From contig NZ_FZTC01000014.1 in assembly GCF_900200035.1 (NCBI RefSeq), forward strand, positions 343,665 to 407,664: 64,000 bases of DNA. Reading direction: 5' to 3'. The notes under the pieces were generated by a model. The model did not search any database, had not been told where the DNA came from, and saw only the letters and a program-made list of their open reading frames with translations. The translations under genes were made by a program, and so were the position numbers. Numbering within the stretch: position 1 is the stretch's first letter; each line of letters opens with the position of its first letter. Source of the DNA: Klebsiella grimontii. Lineage in GTDB: Bacteria; Pseudomonadota; Gammaproteobacteria; Enterobacterales; Enterobacteriaceae. Shown here one piece after another: positions 9,597 through 19,667 of this stretch.

Positions 9597-11801
9597 ATGG
9601 CGCGTCTTAAAACTGCTCAGCCAAATCACTCGCTGCGTAAAATCGCAGCTGTAGTAGCCACGGCGGTTAGCGGCATGTCTGTTTATGCACAGGCGGCAGT
9701 TGAACCGAAAGAAGAAACCATCACCGTAACCGCCGCTCCGGCCCCGCAGGAGAGCGCCTGGGGACCGGCAGCGACCATCGCGGCGAAACATTCGGCGACC
9801 GCAACAAAAACCGATACACCCATCGAAAAAACGCCGCAGTCTATTTCCGTAGTGACCCGCCAGGAAATGGAGATGAAGCAGCCGACGACGGTTAAAGAAG
9901 CGCTGGCCTATACGCCGGGCGTATTCTCGACTCGCGGCAGCTCAACCACCTATGACGTAGTGACGATTCGCGGCTTCACCACGTCGACGACGGTGAACAC
10001 CAACCAGTATCTGGATGGGATGAAGCTGCAGGGGAATAACTATTCTGAAGTGTCGATGGACCCCTATTTCCTTGAACGTGTTGAAGTGATGCGTGGGCCA
10101 ACGTCGGTGCTGTACGGCAACAGCAACCCTGGCGGTATCGTCAGCATGGTCAGCAAGCGACCGACCACTGAGCCGCTGAAAGAAATCCAGTTTAAAATGG
10201 GTACCGACAATCTGTGGCAGACGGGGTTTGATTTCAGCGATGCCATTGATGATGACGGGGTGTGGTCGTATCGCCTGACCGGTTTGGGTCGCAGCCAGGA
10301 TGCCCAGCAGCAGATGGCGAAATCGACCCGCTATGCGGTCGCGCCCTCCTTTAGCTGGCGTCCGGATGACAAAACGGACTTCACTTTCCTGAGTAATTTC
10401 CAGAGCGATCCCTATGCCGGGTATTACGGCTGGCTGCCGCGTGAAGGGACAGTGGTGCCGTATTACGACGCCAACGGTAAGGCGCACAAGCTGCCGACGG
10501 ACTTCAACGAAGGCGAAGCGAATAATAAGATGTCTCGCCGTCAGCAGATGGTCGGCTACAGCTTCTCGCACCAGTTTGATGACACTTTCACCGTGCGTCA
10601 GAATCTGCGTTATGCGGATGTCCATACCCTGTATCGTTCAGTCTACGGCAACGGATATACGCCGACAGGCAAAATCAACCGCGCGTATGTTCGCTCCGAT
10701 GAGCATCTCAATACGTTCACCGTTGATACCCAGCTGCAGTCTGATTTCGCAACCGGCGCGGTAGGGCACACTCTGTTAACCGGCGTGGATTATTCGCGCA
10801 TGCGTAATGATGTTAAGGCCGACTACGGGACGGCTTCCGCGATTGACATGCAGAACCCGCAGTATGGCAATCCAGACGTCAGCGTTAACTTCCCCTATTC
10901 GGTGCTGAACCGCATGGAGCAGACCGGCCTGTACGCGCAGGATCAGATGGCGTGGGATAAGTGGGTGATGACGCTGGGTGGCCGCTACGACTATGCGATG
11001 GCTTCCACCCTGACGCGCCCTGCGAATACCCTCGCCAAAAATCACGATCAGCAGTTCACCTGGCGCGGCGGCATTAACTATCTGTTTGATAATGGTATCT
11101 CGCCATACTTCAGCTACAGCCAGTCCTTTGAGCCGGTTTCCGGATCGTCGCGGGATGGCAAACCCTTCGATGCTTCCCACGGCGAACAGTACGAAGCCGG
11201 CGTGAAGTACGTACCGAAGGATATGCCGGTTGTGCTGACCGCCGCGGTATATCAACTGACCAAAGATAAAAACCTGACGGCGGATCCGAACAACTCCTCG
11301 TTCAGTATCCAGACGGGCGAAATCCGCTCACGCGGGATTGAGCTGGAGGCGAAAGCGGCGGTTAACGCCAACGTCAACGTAACGGCTTCCTATACCTATA
11401 CCGACGCCCAGTACCAGCATGACACCACCTTTAACGGCAAGCGTCCGGCGGAAGTGCCGCGCAATATGGCGTCGCTGTGGGCAGACTACACCTTCCACGA
11501 AACCGCGCTGAGCGGCCTGACGGTGGGCGCCGGGGCGCGCTATGTCGGTTCAACGGTAAGCTATTACAAAAACAATACTTCGACGGGAAAAAAAGACGAC
11601 TCCTTCAACGTCGCGGGCTACGCGTTAATGGATGCTACCGTGAAATATGATCTGGCGCGCTTTGGTCTACCGGGTTCGTCGATCGGGGTCAACGTCAACA
11701 ACCTGTTCGATCGCGAATACGTTTCCAGCTGCTACAGCGAATACGCCTGCTACTGGGGCGCTGAACGCCAGGTTGTGGCGACCGCGACTTTCCGTTTCTA
11801 A
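9597..11801 (+). CDS. fhuA: TonB-dependent ferric hydroxamate receptor
   Basis: Outer-membrane receptor for ferrichrome-type siderophores, energised by TonB-ExbBD. The 734-aa precursor has a signal peptide ending VYAQA (about residue 33), a TonB box in EETITVTAAP, a plug domain (about 50-190, with QSISVV, GFTTST, VEVMRGPTSVLYG, PGGIVSMVSKRP) and a 22-strand barrel ending in the aromatic C-terminal signature VVATATFRF. Signal and barrel strands resemble E. coli FhuA (747 aa), but several surface loops differ; the loop after the QNLRYADVHT strand is short and lacks the two cysteines of E. coli loop 4. That region is the phage T5/T1 and colicin M contact site in E. coli. First gene of fhuACDB. 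Confidence 0.93.
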   Translation: MARLKTAQPNHSLRKIAAVVATAVSGMSVYAQAAVEPKEETITVTAAPAPQESAWGPAATIAAKHSATATKTDTPIEKTPQSISVVTRQEMEMKQPTTVKEALAYTPGVFSTRGSSTTYDVVTIRGFTTSTTVNTNQYLDGMKLQGNNYSEVSMDPYFLERVEVMRGPTSVLYGNSNPGGIVSMVSKRPTTEPLKEIQFKMGTDNLWQTGFDFSDAIDDDGVWSYRLTGLGRSQDAQQQMAKSTRYAVAPSFSWRPDDKTDFTFLSNFQSDPYAGYYGWLPREGTVVPYYDANGKAHKLPTDFNEGEANNKMSRRQQMVGYSFSHQFDDTFTVRQNLRYADVHTLYRSVYGNGYTPTGKINRAYVRSDEHLNTFTVDTQLQSDFATGAVGHTLLTGVDYSRMRNDVKADYGTASAIDMQNPQYGNPDVSVNFPYSVLNRMEQTGLYAQDQMAWDKWVMTLGGRYDYAMASTLTRPANTLAKNHDQQFTWRGGINYLFDNGISPYFSYSQSFEPVSGSSRDGKPFDASHGEQYEAGVKYVPKDMPVVLTAAVYQLTKDKNLTADPNNSSFSIQTGEIRSRGIELEAKAAVNANVNVTASYTYTDAQYQHDTTFNGKRPAEVPRNMASLWADYTFHETALSGLTVGAGARYVGSTVSYYKNNTSTGKKDDSFNVAGYALMDATVKYDLARFGLPGSSIGVNVNNLFDREYVSSCYSEYACYWGAERQVVATATFRF

Positions 11802-11846
11802 CCACTTAACGGGCGCGGTTCGCCGCGCCTCTGACCAGGTTCCGTT

Positions 11847-12644
11847 ATGCAGGAAAACATTCCGCACTCCGATACGACGTTTTCACTGGACCGCGTGACC
11901 TTCCGCGTGCCCGGCCGAACGCTGCTGCATCCTCTGTCGTTAACTTTCCCGGCGGGAAAAGTCACCGGCCTGATTGGCCATAACGGCTCCGGCAAATCAA
12001 CGCTGCTGAAAATGCTTGGCCGCCATCAGCCGCCGTCGGATGGGGATATTTTGCTCGACGGCCAGCCGCTCGACAGCTGGGGCAGCAAAGCGTTTGCCCG
12101 CAAAGTCGCCTATTTGCCGCAGCAGTTGCCACCGGCGGAAGGCATGACGGTGCGTGAGCTGGTGGCGATCGGCCGCTACCCGTGGCACGGGGCGCTGGGG
12201 CGTTTTGGCGCGGCGGATCGGGAGAAAGTGGAAGAGGCGATTGCGCTGGTCGGGCTAAAACCGCTGGCCCAGCGGCTGGTGGACAGCCTCTCCGGCGGTG
12301 AACGCCAGCGCGCGTGGATTGCCATGCTGGTGGCCCAGGATAGCCGCTGCCTGCTGCTTGATGAACCGACCTCGGCGCTGGATATCGCCCACCAGGTGGA
12401 TGTGCTGGCGCTGGTTCATCGCCTCAGCCAGCAGCGCGGGCTGACGGTGATCGCCGTCCTGCATGATATCAATATGGCGGCGCGCTACTGCGACTATCTG
12501 GTTGCGCTGCGCGGCGGTGAGATGATCGCTCAGGGAACGCCCGCGGCGCTGATGCGCAGCGAAACCCTGGAACAAATTTACGGCATCCCGATGGGGATCC
12601 TGCCGCATCCGGCTGGCGCAGCGCCAGTAAGTTTTGTCTATTGA
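11847..12644 (+). CDS. fhuC: Ferric hydroxamate ABC transporter ATP-binding protein
   Basis: The 265-aa ATPase drives inner-membrane import of ferric hydroxamates through FhuB. Walker A is GHNGSGKST (about residues 44-52), Q-loop in LPQQLPP, signature LSGGERQR, Walker B CLLLDEPTSALD and the switch His in LHDINMA. Sequence is near-identical to E. coli FhuC over its whole length. It lies 45 bp after fhuA, and its TGA overlaps the fhuD ATG by one base (TGATG), implying coupled translation. Confidence 0.97.
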   Translation: MQENIPHSDTTFSLDRVTFRVPGRTLLHPLSLTFPAGKVTGLIGHNGSGKSTLLKMLGRHQPPSDGDILLDGQPLDSWGSKAFARKVAYLPQQLPPAEGMTVRELVAIGRYPWHGALGRFGAADREKVEEAIALVGLKPLAQRLVDSLSGGERQRAWIAMLVAQDSRCLLLDEPTSALDIAHQVDVLALVHRLSQQRGLTVIAVLHDINMAARYCDYLVALRGGEMIAQGTPAALMRSETLEQIYGIPMGILPHPAGAAPVSFVY

Positions 12645-13534
12645 TGGAAAACCTCACATTCATCACGCGGCGGCGCCTGCTGACCGCGATGGCGCTGTCG
12701 CCGCTGCTATGGCAGATGCGCGGCGCGCGGGCGGCGGAAGTGGATCCGCAGCGTATTGTCGCGCTCGAATGGCTGCCGGTAGAGCTGCTGCTGGCGCTGG
12801 GCGTCACGCCCTACGGCGTTGCCGATATCCCTAACTACAGGCTGTGGGTCAATGAACCGGCGCTGCCTGATTCGGTGATTGACGTTGGGCTGCGCACCGA
12901 ACCCAATCTGGAGCTGTTGACGCAGATGAAGCCGTCGTTTCTGGTCTGGTCGGCAGGATATGGCCCGTCGGCGGAAAAGCTGGCGCGTATTGCGCCCGGA
13001 CGAGGATTCACCTTCAGCGACGGCAAGCGTCCGCTGATGATGGCTCAGCAGTCGCTTAGCGAAATGGCTGACCTGATCGGCAGGCAGCAGGAAGCGAAGC
13101 GCCATCTGGCGGAATTTGACGCGCTGATGGAGAGCCTGCGTCCGCGCTTTGCCCGTCGCGGCGATCGCCCGCTGCTGATGATTACCCTGCTTGATACCCG
13201 CCACGTGCTGGTCTTTGCGCAGAACTGTCTGTTCCAGGAAGTGCTCGACCGCTTTGCCATCAACAATGCCTGGCAGGGCGAGACCACCTTTTGGGGCAGC
13301 GTCACCGTCGGTATTGACCGGCTGGCGGCCTACAGAGACGCCGACGTTATCTGCTTCGATCACGGCAATGCGCGGGAGATGGCGCAGCTCACGGCGACGC
13401 CGCTGTGGCAAGCGATGCCGTTCGTTCGCGCAGGGCGTTTTCAGCGCGTCCCGGCGGTGTGGTTCTATGGCGCGACGCTATCGGCGATGCATTTTGCCCG
13501 CGTGTTGGCCGATGCTCAGGGAGGCCCGGCGTGA
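12644..13534 (+). CDS. fhuD: Ferric hydroxamate periplasmic binding protein
   Basis: Delivers ferric hydroxamates from FhuA to FhuB. The 296-aa protein (same length as in E. coli) starts at the ATG at 12644 overlapping the fhuC stop; a TTG three bases upstream is also in frame. The N-terminus has a triple-Arg motif (TRRRLLTAMALSPLLW) followed by ARAAE, fitting a Tat-type signal peptide as reported for E. coli FhuD. The rest is a class III binding-protein fold: two lobes joined by a long helix, with RIVALEWLPVELLLALGV starting lobe one. Its stop overlaps the fhuB GTG by four bases (GTGA). Confidence 0.95.
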   Translation: MENLTFITRRRLLTAMALSPLLWQMRGARAAEVDPQRIVALEWLPVELLLALGVTPYGVADIPNYRLWVNEPALPDSVIDVGLRTEPNLELLTQMKPSFLVWSAGYGPSAEKLARIAPGRGFTFSDGKRPLMMAQQSLSEMADLIGRQQEAKRHLAEFDALMESLRPRFARRGDRPLLMITLLDTRHVLVFAQNCLFQEVLDRFAINNAWQGETTFWGSVTVGIDRLAAYRDADVICFDHGNAREMAQLTATPLWQAMPFVRAGRFQRVPAVWFYGATLSAMHFARVLADAQGGPA

Positions 13535-15513
13535 GATCGCGTATTTCGCCTTTGGCGACATCTCTGCTGTTAACTCTGCTTATCGTCGCTGCTGCGCTGA
13601 CGCTGTTCAACCTCAACGTGGCGCTGCCGCGAAGCGAGTGGGGACAGGCGCTCTGGCAGCCGAGTATCGATAATATCGCCCAGATGCTGTTCCACTACAG
13701 CCTGCTGCCGCGGCTGGCGATATCGCTGCTGGTCGGCGCCGGGCTGGGGCTGGTGGGCGTGCTGTTCCAGCAGGTGCTGCGTAACCCGCTGGCGGAGCCG
13801 ACGACGCTCGGCGTGGCGACCGGGGCGCAGCTGGGCATGACGGTCACCACGCTATGGGCAATCCCTGGCGTGCTGGCGTCGCAGTTTGCCGCGCTGGCCG
13901 GGGCCTGCATTGTCGGCGCGCTGGTGTTTGGCGTGTCGTGGGGCAAACGCCTCTCGCCGGTGACGTTGATTCTGGCAGGCTTGGTGGTGAGTCTCTACTG
14001 CGGCGCGCTTAATCAGCTGATGGCGATCTTCCATCATGACCAGCTGCAAAGCATGTTCCTGTGGAGCACCGGCACCCTGACGCAGACCGACTGGAGCGTG
14101 GTGCAGCGGCTGTGGCCGCAGCTGCTGGGCGGGGCGATTCTGACCCTGCTGCTGCTGCGTCCGCTGACCCTGATGGGGCTGGACGACGGCGTGGCGCGCA
14201 ATCTCGGTCTGGCGCTTTCTCTGGCGCGGCTGGGGGCGTTGACTCTGGCGATTATCATCAGCGCCCTGTTGGTGAATGCGGTGGGGATTATTGGTTTTAT
14301 CGGTTTGTTCGCGCCGCTGCTGGCGAAGATGCTGGGCGCTCGCCGCCTGCTATCGCGCCTGCTGCTGGCGGCCCTGATTGGCGCGCTGCTGCTGTGGCTC
14401 TCCGATCAGCTCATCCTGTGGCTGGCCCGGGTGTGGATGGAGGTCTCCACCGGTTCGGTGACCGCGCTGATTGGCGCGCCGCTGCTGCTATGGCTGCTGC
14501 CGCGCCTACGCAGCATTAGTGCGCCGGTGATGAACGGTGGCGATAAAGTGCTGGCTGAACGCCAACATGTGCTGTGGTTCGCGCTGGGCGGGCTGGCGAT
14601 TCTGCTGCTGGCCATCGTCGCGGCGCTGGCTTTCGGCCGCGACGCGCAGGGCTGGCACTGGGCCAGCGGAACGCTACTGGATCAGCTAATGCCCTGGCGC
14701 TGGCCGCGCATTCTGGCGGCGCTGTTCGCCGGCGTGATGCTGGCGGTGGCGGGCTGCATTATCCAACGCTTAACCGGTAATCCGATGGCCAGTCCGGAAG
14801 TGCTTGGCATCAGCTCGGGCGCGGCGTTTGGCGTGGTGCTGATGCTATTTTTCGTGCCGGGCAACGCCTTTGGCTGGCTGCTGCCCGCCGGTAGCCTCGG
14901 CGCGGCGGCGACGCTGCTGGTTATCCTGGCTGCCGCCGGGCGCGGCGGATTTTCGCCGCACCGTATGCTGCTGGCGGGGATGGCGCTGAGTACCGCGTTT
15001 ACCATGCTGCTGATGATGCTGCAGGCCAGCGGCGATCCGCGAATGGCGCAGATCCTGACGTGGATTTCCGGCTCCACCTACAGCGCGACGCCGGAGCTGG
15101 TGGTGCGCAGCGGCGTGGTGATGCTGATCCTGCTGGCGCTGGCCCCGCTCTGCCGCCGCTGGCTGACGATTCTGCCGCTGGGCGGCGAGGCGGCGAGGGC
15201 GGTCGGTATGGCGCTGACGCCGTCACGCATTGGGCTACTGCTGCTGGCGGCATGTTTGACCGCGGCCGCAACGCTAACGATTGGCCCCCTCAGCTTTGTG
15301 GGATTAATGGCGCCGCATATTGCGCGTATGATGGGATTCCGGCGTACGATGCCGCATATGGCGATCTCCGGCCTGATTGGCGGGGGGCTGCTGGTGTTCG
15401 CCGACTGGTGCGGCCGGATGATGCTGTTCCCGTATCAGATCCCGGCGGGCTTGTTGTCGACGTTTATCGGCGCGCCGTACTTTATCTATCTGTTAAGAAA
15501 ACAGAGCCGGTAG
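13531..15513 (+). CDS. fhuB: Ferric hydroxamate ABC transporter permease (fused)
   Basis: Inner-membrane permease of the FhuBCD importer. The 660-aa protein is a natural tandem of two BtuC/FecD-type halves, each with about ten membrane segments; the halves can be seen from repeated motifs such as QQVLRNPLAEPTTLG (first) and IQRLTGNPMASPEVLG (second), and GFIGLFAPLLAKMLGA versus SFVGLMAPHIARMMGF, the latter being the FhuC coupling regions. The GTG at 13531 overlaps the fhuD stop and gives exactly the E. coli length; a longer frame starting inside fhuD is rejected. Last gene of the fhu operon. Confidence 0.96.
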   Translation: MRSRISPLATSLLLTLLIVAAALTLFNLNVALPRSEWGQALWQPSIDNIAQMLFHYSLLPRLAISLLVGAGLGLVGVLFQQVLRNPLAEPTTLGVATGAQLGMTVTTLWAIPGVLASQFAALAGACIVGALVFGVSWGKRLSPVTLILAGLVVSLYCGALNQLMAIFHHDQLQSMFLWSTGTLTQTDWSVVQRLWPQLLGGAILTLLLLRPLTLMGLDDGVARNLGLALSLARLGALTLAIIISALLVNAVGIIGFIGLFAPLLAKMLGARRLLSRLLLAALIGALLLWLSDQLILWLARVWMEVSTGSVTALIGAPLLLWLLPRLRSISAPVMNGGDKVLAERQHVLWFALGGLAILLLAIVAALAFGRDAQGWHWASGTLLDQLMPWRWPRILAALFAGVMLAVAGCIIQRLTGNPMASPEVLGISSGAAFGVVLMLFFVPGNAFGWLLPAGSLGAAATLLVILAAAGRGGFSPHRMLLAGMALSTAFTMLLMMLQASGDPRMAQILTWISGSTYSATPELVVRSGVVMLILLALAPLCRRWLTILPLGGEAARAVGMALTPSRIGLLLLAACLTAAATLTIGPLSFVGLMAPHIARMMGFRRTMPHMAISGLIGGGLLVFADWCGRMMLFPYQIPAGLLSTFIGAPYFIYLLRKQSR

Positions 15514-15521
15514 CTTTTCCG

Positions 15522-15550
15522 CATCGCGATGCCCGCCGGGCGTCGCGATG
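15522..15550 (+). terminator. Hairpin after fhuB
   Basis: CATCGCGA (15522-15529) pairs with TCGCGATG (15543-15550), and the interior GCCCG/CGGGC extends the stem to a near-perfect palindrome nine bases after the fhuB stop. There is only a weak TTATAA after it, so it may stabilise the mRNA end rather than terminate. Confidence 0.55.
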
Positions 15551-15598
15551 TTATAAGCCGCTTATTGATTTTCAAAGAGTGCAGCACCTCGGAGAGGC

Positions 15599-15626
15599 AT
15601 TGCCGGGGCTGAGCAGCCCCGGCAAT
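15599..15626 (-). terminator. Hairpin after hemL
   Basis: Perfect 12-bp stem (15599-15610 with 15615-15626) with loop GAGC, six bases beyond the hemL stop on the minus strand. There is no strong T tract on either strand; it probably marks the 3' end of hemL mRNA. Confidence 0.6.
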
Positions 15627-15631
15627 CAGAG

Positions 15632-16912
15632 TTACAGCTTCGCGAAGGCGTTACGCGCGGCGGCAACGGTGTTGTCGATATCTTCTTCGCTGTGGGCGAT
15701 GGACATAAAGCCCGCTTCAAACGCCGACGGCGCCAGATAGACGCCCTCTTCCAGCATCAGGTGGAAGAAGCGTTTGAAACGCTCTACGTCGCATTTGACC
15801 ACGTCCTGGTAGCAGGTCACGGTTGGCGCGTCGGTAAAGAAAATGCCGAACATGCCGCCAACGTTATTCACCACCAGCGGGATACCGGCATCGCGAGCGG
15901 CGTCCAGCAGACCCTGGGCCAGCTGGTTGGTCAGTTCGGTTAGCGTCTCGTGCACGCCGGGCTGCGCCACTTCGCTTAAGCAGGCGAAACCTGCCGCCAT
16001 CGCAATGGGGTTGCCGGAGAGGGTGCCTGCTTGATAAACCGGGCCGGTCGGCGCGAGGGCATCCATCACTTCACGACGACCGCCGAATGCGCCTACCGGC
16101 ATACCGCCGCCGATGATTTTGCCAAGGCAGGTTAGATCCGGCACCACGCCGTAGTAATCCTGCGCGCCGGCCAGCGCCACGCGGAAGCCGGTCATCACTT
16201 CATCGATAATCAGCAGCGCGCCGAACTCGTCGCACAGCGCGCGCAGGCCCGGCAGAAACTCCGGCAGCGGCGGGATACAGTTCATATTACCGGCCACCGG
16301 CTCAACGATGATGCAGGCGATATCCTGCGGATACTGTTCGAACGCGGCGCGAACCGATGACAGATCGTTATAGGTGCAGGTCAGCGTGTGTTTGGCGAAG
16401 TCCGCCGGCACGCCCGGCGAGTTCGGTTGGCCGAGCGTCAGCGCGCCTGAGCCGGCCTTCACCAGCAGGCAGTCGGCGTGGCCGTGGTAGCAGCCTTCGA
16501 ACTTAATGATTTTGTCACGGCCGGTGAAGCCGCGGGCCAGGCGAATGGCGCTCATGGTCGCTTCGGTACCGGAGTTCACCATGCGAACCATATCCATGGT
16601 CGGGACCAGTTCGGTAACCAGCGCCGCCATTTTGACTTCCATCTCCGTCGGCGCGCCAAAGCTTAAACCGCGTTCGGCGGCTTCAATGACCGCGTTGCGG
16701 ATGGCCGGGTGGTTGTGACCCAGCACCATCGGGCCCCAGGAACCGACATAATCGATATACGCTTTACCATCAACGTCGTAAAGGTAAGCGCCGTCTGCGC
16801 GCTCGATAAACAGCGGCGTACCGCCGACGCCGGTGAAGGCACGTACCGGAGAGTTCACGCCGCCGGGAATAAGTTCACGCGCAGCGTTATACAGATTTTC
16901 AGATTTGCTCAT
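15632..16912 (-). CDS. hemL: Glutamate-1-semialdehyde 2,1-aminomutase
   Basis: Converts glutamate-1-semialdehyde to 5-aminolevulinate, the tetrapyrrole precursor, using pyridoxal phosphate. The 426-aa protein is full length for the family. Visible landmarks: [10 protein letters not shown] near the N-terminus, [15 protein letters not shown] (phosphate site), [22 protein letters not shown] (the Asp that pairs with the PLP ring nitrogen) and [17 protein letters not shown] with the Schiff-base lysine. It is a single gene convergent with the fhu operon and divergent from clcA. Confidence 0.97.
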   Translation of the reverse strand: MSKSENLYNAARELIPGGVNSPVRAFTGVGGTPLFIERADGAYLYDVDGKAYIDYVGSWGPMVLGHNHPAIRNAVIEAAERGLSFGAPTEMEVKMAALVTELVPTMDMVRMVNSGTEATMSAIRLARGFTGRDKIIKFEGCYHGHADCLLVKAGSGALTLGQPNSPGVPADFAKHTLTCTYNDLSSVRAAFEQYPQDIACIIVEPVAGNMNCIPPLPEFLPGLRALCDEFGALLIIDEVMTGFRVALAGAQDYYGVVPDLTCLGKIIGGGMPVGAFGGRREVMDALAPTGPVYQAGTLSGNPIAMAAGFACLSEVAQPGVHETLTELTNQLAQGLLDAARDAGIPLVVNNVGGMFGIFFTDAPTVTCYQDVVKCDVERFKRFFHLMLEEGVYLAPSAFEAGFMSIAHSEEDIDNTVAAARNAFAKL

Positions 16913-17092
16913 TGCCTGGGTCCTGGTTCGTGAAAAATGTTTTGTCGACTATTCTAAGTTATTCCAGGAAGGTTATGAAAGTTTTGCCCAATTGAAACAA
17001 TGAGGTCGCGGCGCATTTTTTTGACGACGGCGCTTGTCCGGTTGGCTAGAATGCCCTTCTTTCTATTTGTATTACTCATCATTGATAATGGC

Positions 17093-18511
17093 ATGAAAGC
17101 AGAAAATCCCTCTTCTTCAGCACATCAGTTCGTACGCGTTCGCCGCAGCGATGCCGTGCGTCGGTTGATTCAGCGTGATAAGACGCCGCTGGCGGTGTTA
17201 TTAATGGCCGCCGTTGTCGGAACGCTGGCGGGGTTGGTCGGCGTCGCGTTTGAGAAAAGCGTCAACTGGGTGCAGAACCTGCGTATTGGCGCGCTGGTAG
17301 AGGTGGCTGACCACTGGTTTCTGGTGTGGCCGCTGGCCTTTATACTCTCCGCTTTGCTGGCAATGGTGGGCTATTTCCTCGTGCGGTGTTTTGCGCCGGA
17401 AGCGGGCGGCTCCGGGATCCCGGAAATTGAAGGCGCGCTGGAAGAGCTGCGTCCCGTCCGCTGGTGGCGCGTGCTGCCGGTGAAGTTTATCGGCGGCATG
17501 GGTACGCTGGGCGCGGGAATGGTGCTGGGACGCGAAGGGCCGATGGTCCAGCTTGGGGGCAACCTTGGGCGTATGGTGGTGGACGTGTTCCGCATGCGTA
17601 GCCCGGAAGCGCGCCATACGCTTCTGGCCACCGGCGCCGCGGCGGGGCTCTCCGCCGCCTTTAACGCGCCGCTCGCCGGGATTCTGTTTATTATTGAAGA
17701 GATGCGCCCGCAGTTTCGCTACAACCTGATCTCCATTAAAGCCGTATTTACCGGCGTGATTATGGCCACCATCGTTTTCCGTATCTTCAACGGCGATAAA
17801 GCGGTTATCGAGGTTGGTAAGCTCAGCAATGCGCCGGTCAACACCCTGTGGTTGTATTTGATCCTCGGGATGATTTTTGGCTGCATTGGCCCACTGTTTA
17901 ATACGCTGGTGCTGCGTACCCAGGATATGTTCCAGCGGATCCACGGCGGCAATATCAAAAAGTGGGTGCTGATTGGCGGCCTGATCGGCGGCAGCTGCGG
18001 CGTACTGGGGCTGATTCAGCCAACGGCGTCCGGCGGCGGGTTTAACCTGATCCCTATCGCCGCGGCGGGCAATTTTTCCGTTGGCCTGCTACTGTTTATT
18101 TTTATCGCGCGGGTGATCACCACGCTGCTCTGCTTCTCTTCCGGCGCGCCCGGCGGTATCTTTGCGCCGATGCTGGCGCTGGGGACGCTGCTGGGGACGG
18201 CATTTGGTATGGCGGCGACCCCGCTGTTTCCGGCGTATCATCTGGATGCAGGAACCTTTGCCATCGCCGGTATGGGCGCGCTGCTCGCCGCCTCGGTTCG
18301 CGCGCCGTTGACCGGCATCGTTCTGGTGCTGGAGATGACCGATAACTATCAGCTCATTTTGCCAATGATTATTACCTGTCTCGGCGCAACACTATTGGCA
18401 CAATTCCTCGGCGGTAAGCCTTTATACTCGACAATCCTGCAGCGCACCCTGGCAAAACAAAAGGCGGAGCAGGAAGCCAGGGCGCAGCCGGTCGGCGGGG
18501 AGAATACTTGA
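17093..18511 (+). CDS. clcA: ClC-type H+/Cl- antiporter
   Basis: Inner-membrane 2 Cl-/1 H+ exchanger that supports extreme acid resistance. The start at ATG 17093 gives 472 aa and puts the key residues exactly on E. coli numbering: Glu148 in GREGP (gating glutamate), Glu203 in IIEEMRPQ (proton glutamate) and Tyr445 in [14 protein letters not shown] and [10 protein letters not shown], the other chloride-site signatures, are intact. The open frame extends upstream to 17000, but that part is hydrophobic without family match. The N-terminal cytoplasmic segment before RDKTPLA differs from E. coli, as expected for this variable region. Confidence 0.96.
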   Translation: MKAENPSSSAHQFVRVRRSDAVRRLIQRDKTPLAVLLMAAVVGTLAGLVGVAFEKSVNWVQNLRIGALVEVADHWFLVWPLAFILSALLAMVGYFLVRCFAPEAGGSGIPEIEGALEELRPVRWWRVLPVKFIGGMGTLGAGMVLGREGPMVQLGGNLGRMVVDVFRMRSPEARHTLLATGAAAGLSAAFNAPLAGILFIIEEMRPQFRYNLISIKAVFTGVIMATIVFRIFNGDKAVIEVGKLSNAPVNTLWLYLILGMIFGCIGPLFNTLVLRTQDMFQRIHGGNIKKWVLIGGLIGGSCGVLGLIQPTASGGGFNLIPIAAAGNFSVGLLLFIFIARVITTLLCFSSGAPGGIFAPMLALGTLLGTAFGMAATPLFPAYHLDAGTFAIAGMGALLAASVRAPLTGIVLVLEMTDNYQLILPMIITCLGATLLAQFLGGKPLYSTILQRTLAKQKAEQEARAQPVGGENT

Positions 18512-18592
18512 ACGATTTACTCGGGTATTGGATAATGGCTCAAAAGGTCGGGTTATTCTTTAACCGGTCAGAAGTATCAATGGGAGCATAAA

Positions 18593-18937
18593 ATGAGTGA
18601 TGACGTAGCGTTGCCGCTGGAGTTTACCGAAGCCGCAGCGATTAAAGTAAAAGACCTGATTGCTGATGAAGACAATCCCAACCTGAAACTGCGCGTATAT
18701 ATCACCGGCGGTGGCTGCAGCGGTTTCCAGTACGGTTTTACCTTCGACGATCAGGTTAACGAAGGCGATATGACTATTGAGAAGCAGGGCGTCGGCCTGG
18801 TGGTTGACCCAATGAGCCTGCAGTATCTGGTCGGCGGCGCCGTCGATTATACCGAAGGTCTGGAAGGTTCGCGTTTTATCGTGACCAACCCGAATGCGAA
18901 AAGCACCTGCGGCTGCGGCTCCTCGTTCAGCGTTTAA
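18593..18937 (+). CDS. erpA: A-type iron-sulfur carrier ErpA
   Basis: Carries and inserts Fe-S clusters, essential in E. coli for the IspG/IspH isoprenoid enzymes. The 114-aa protein has the three cluster cysteines: Cys42 in GGGCSG and the C-terminal pair in STCGCGSSF (Cys106 and Cys108). GGGAGC upstream of the ATG is the ribosome site. It stands alone between clcA and a bidirectional hairpin. Confidence 0.97.
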   Translation: MSDDVALPLEFTEAAAIKVKDLIADEDNPNLKLRVYITGGGCSGFQYGFTFDDQVNEGDMTIEKQGVGLVVDPMSLQYLVGGAVDYTEGLEGSRFIVTNPNAKSTCGCGSSFSV

Positions 18938-18987
18938 AGATAGCGCGGCCCCCCCAGCCTCTCCCACAGAGAGAGGGAGCCAACGCG

Positions 18988-19022
18988 AAAAACGGTAACG
19001 TTAAGGTTACCGTTTTGCTTTT
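18988..19022. terminator. Bidirectional terminator between erpA and yadS
   Basis: AAAACGGTAAC (18989-18999) pairs with GTTACCGTTTT (19006-19016) around the loop GTTAAG; A and T runs flank the stem, so it can work for erpA on plus and for yadS on minus. The bases just upstream (18950-18980) hold a C run followed by another short hairpin-forming CTCTCCC/GAGAGGG tract. Confidence 0.8.
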
Positions 19023-19023
19023 A

Positions 19024-19647
19024 TTACCGCCCATTCTCATCAAGCGCAAAAGTTGGCAGCTTCAGGTGCCAGCGGATTGCCGCCAGCCTGATGACCAGCG
19101 TGACCACCATACCTATCATCGCCGCGTTTTCTAACGGAACCTGAAAAGTGTAGTACGCCGTCGCATGCACGATGCCGCCAACGATGCAGGCCGTGGCGTA
19201 GATTTCCGTACGCAGTATCATCGGGATTTCGCGCGCCAGCACATCGCGGATGATCCCCCCGCCGACGCCGGTGACGACGCCCATACAGACGGCCACCAGC
19301 GGCCCGCTATGGGCAATAAAGGCTTTGTTGACGCCGATACCGACAAACACCGCCAGACCAACGGCGTCCAGCACCGGCAGTACCCATTTGGGTAACCGGC
19401 GCGGCTGGCGCACCAGCAGGATAGTGAACATGCTGGTGACCATCGCCACCACCAGATCGGTAGGATCTTTAACCCAAAATACCGGGCCGTTAGCAAGGGC
19501 CATATCGCGAATAGTCCCGCCGCCCACCGCAGTTACCACGCCTAATACCAGCACGCCGAAAGGGTCCATGCGCAGCTTTCCAGCCAGCAGGACGCCGGAG
19601 ATGGCAAACACGGCGGTGCCAATAATATCCAGCCAATAGACAAGCAT
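19024..19647 (-). CDS. yadS: TRIC-family (UPF0126) membrane protein YadS
   Basis: The 207-aa protein has about seven membrane segments in two repeated three-helix units, each bearing a glycine-rich loop: AVGGGTIRDMAL (first) and GVGGGIIRDVLA (second). This GGGxxRD repeat is the signature of bacterial TRIC (trimeric intracellular cation) channel homologues. The physiological substrate is unknown; potassium conductance is inferred from the family. The length equals E. coli YadS. Upstream lies a palindromic element and then btuF on the same strand. Confidence 0.9.
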   Translation of the reverse strand: MLVYWLDIIGTAVFAISGVLLAGKLRMDPFGVLVLGVVTAVGGGTIRDMALANGPVFWVKDPTDLVVAMVTSMFTILLVRQPRRLPKWVLPVLDAVGLAVFVGIGVNKAFIAHSGPLVAVCMGVVTGVGGGIIRDVLAREIPMILRTEIYATACIVGGIVHATAYYTFQVPLENAAMIGMVVTLVIRLAAIRWHLKLPTFALDENGR

Positions 19648-19667
19648 CGTCAGTTCCCACTTATAGT

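Noticed and set aside
13405..13530. Upstream extension of fhuB into fhuD
   Set aside because: The extension is read out of the fhuD gene in another frame; GTG 13531 overlaps the fhuD stop and gives the exact family length.
18940..18985. C run and CTCTCCC/GAGAGGG repeat after erpA
   Set aside because: A short hairpin-like tract but without the length or flanks of a known repeat family; described within the terminator entry only.
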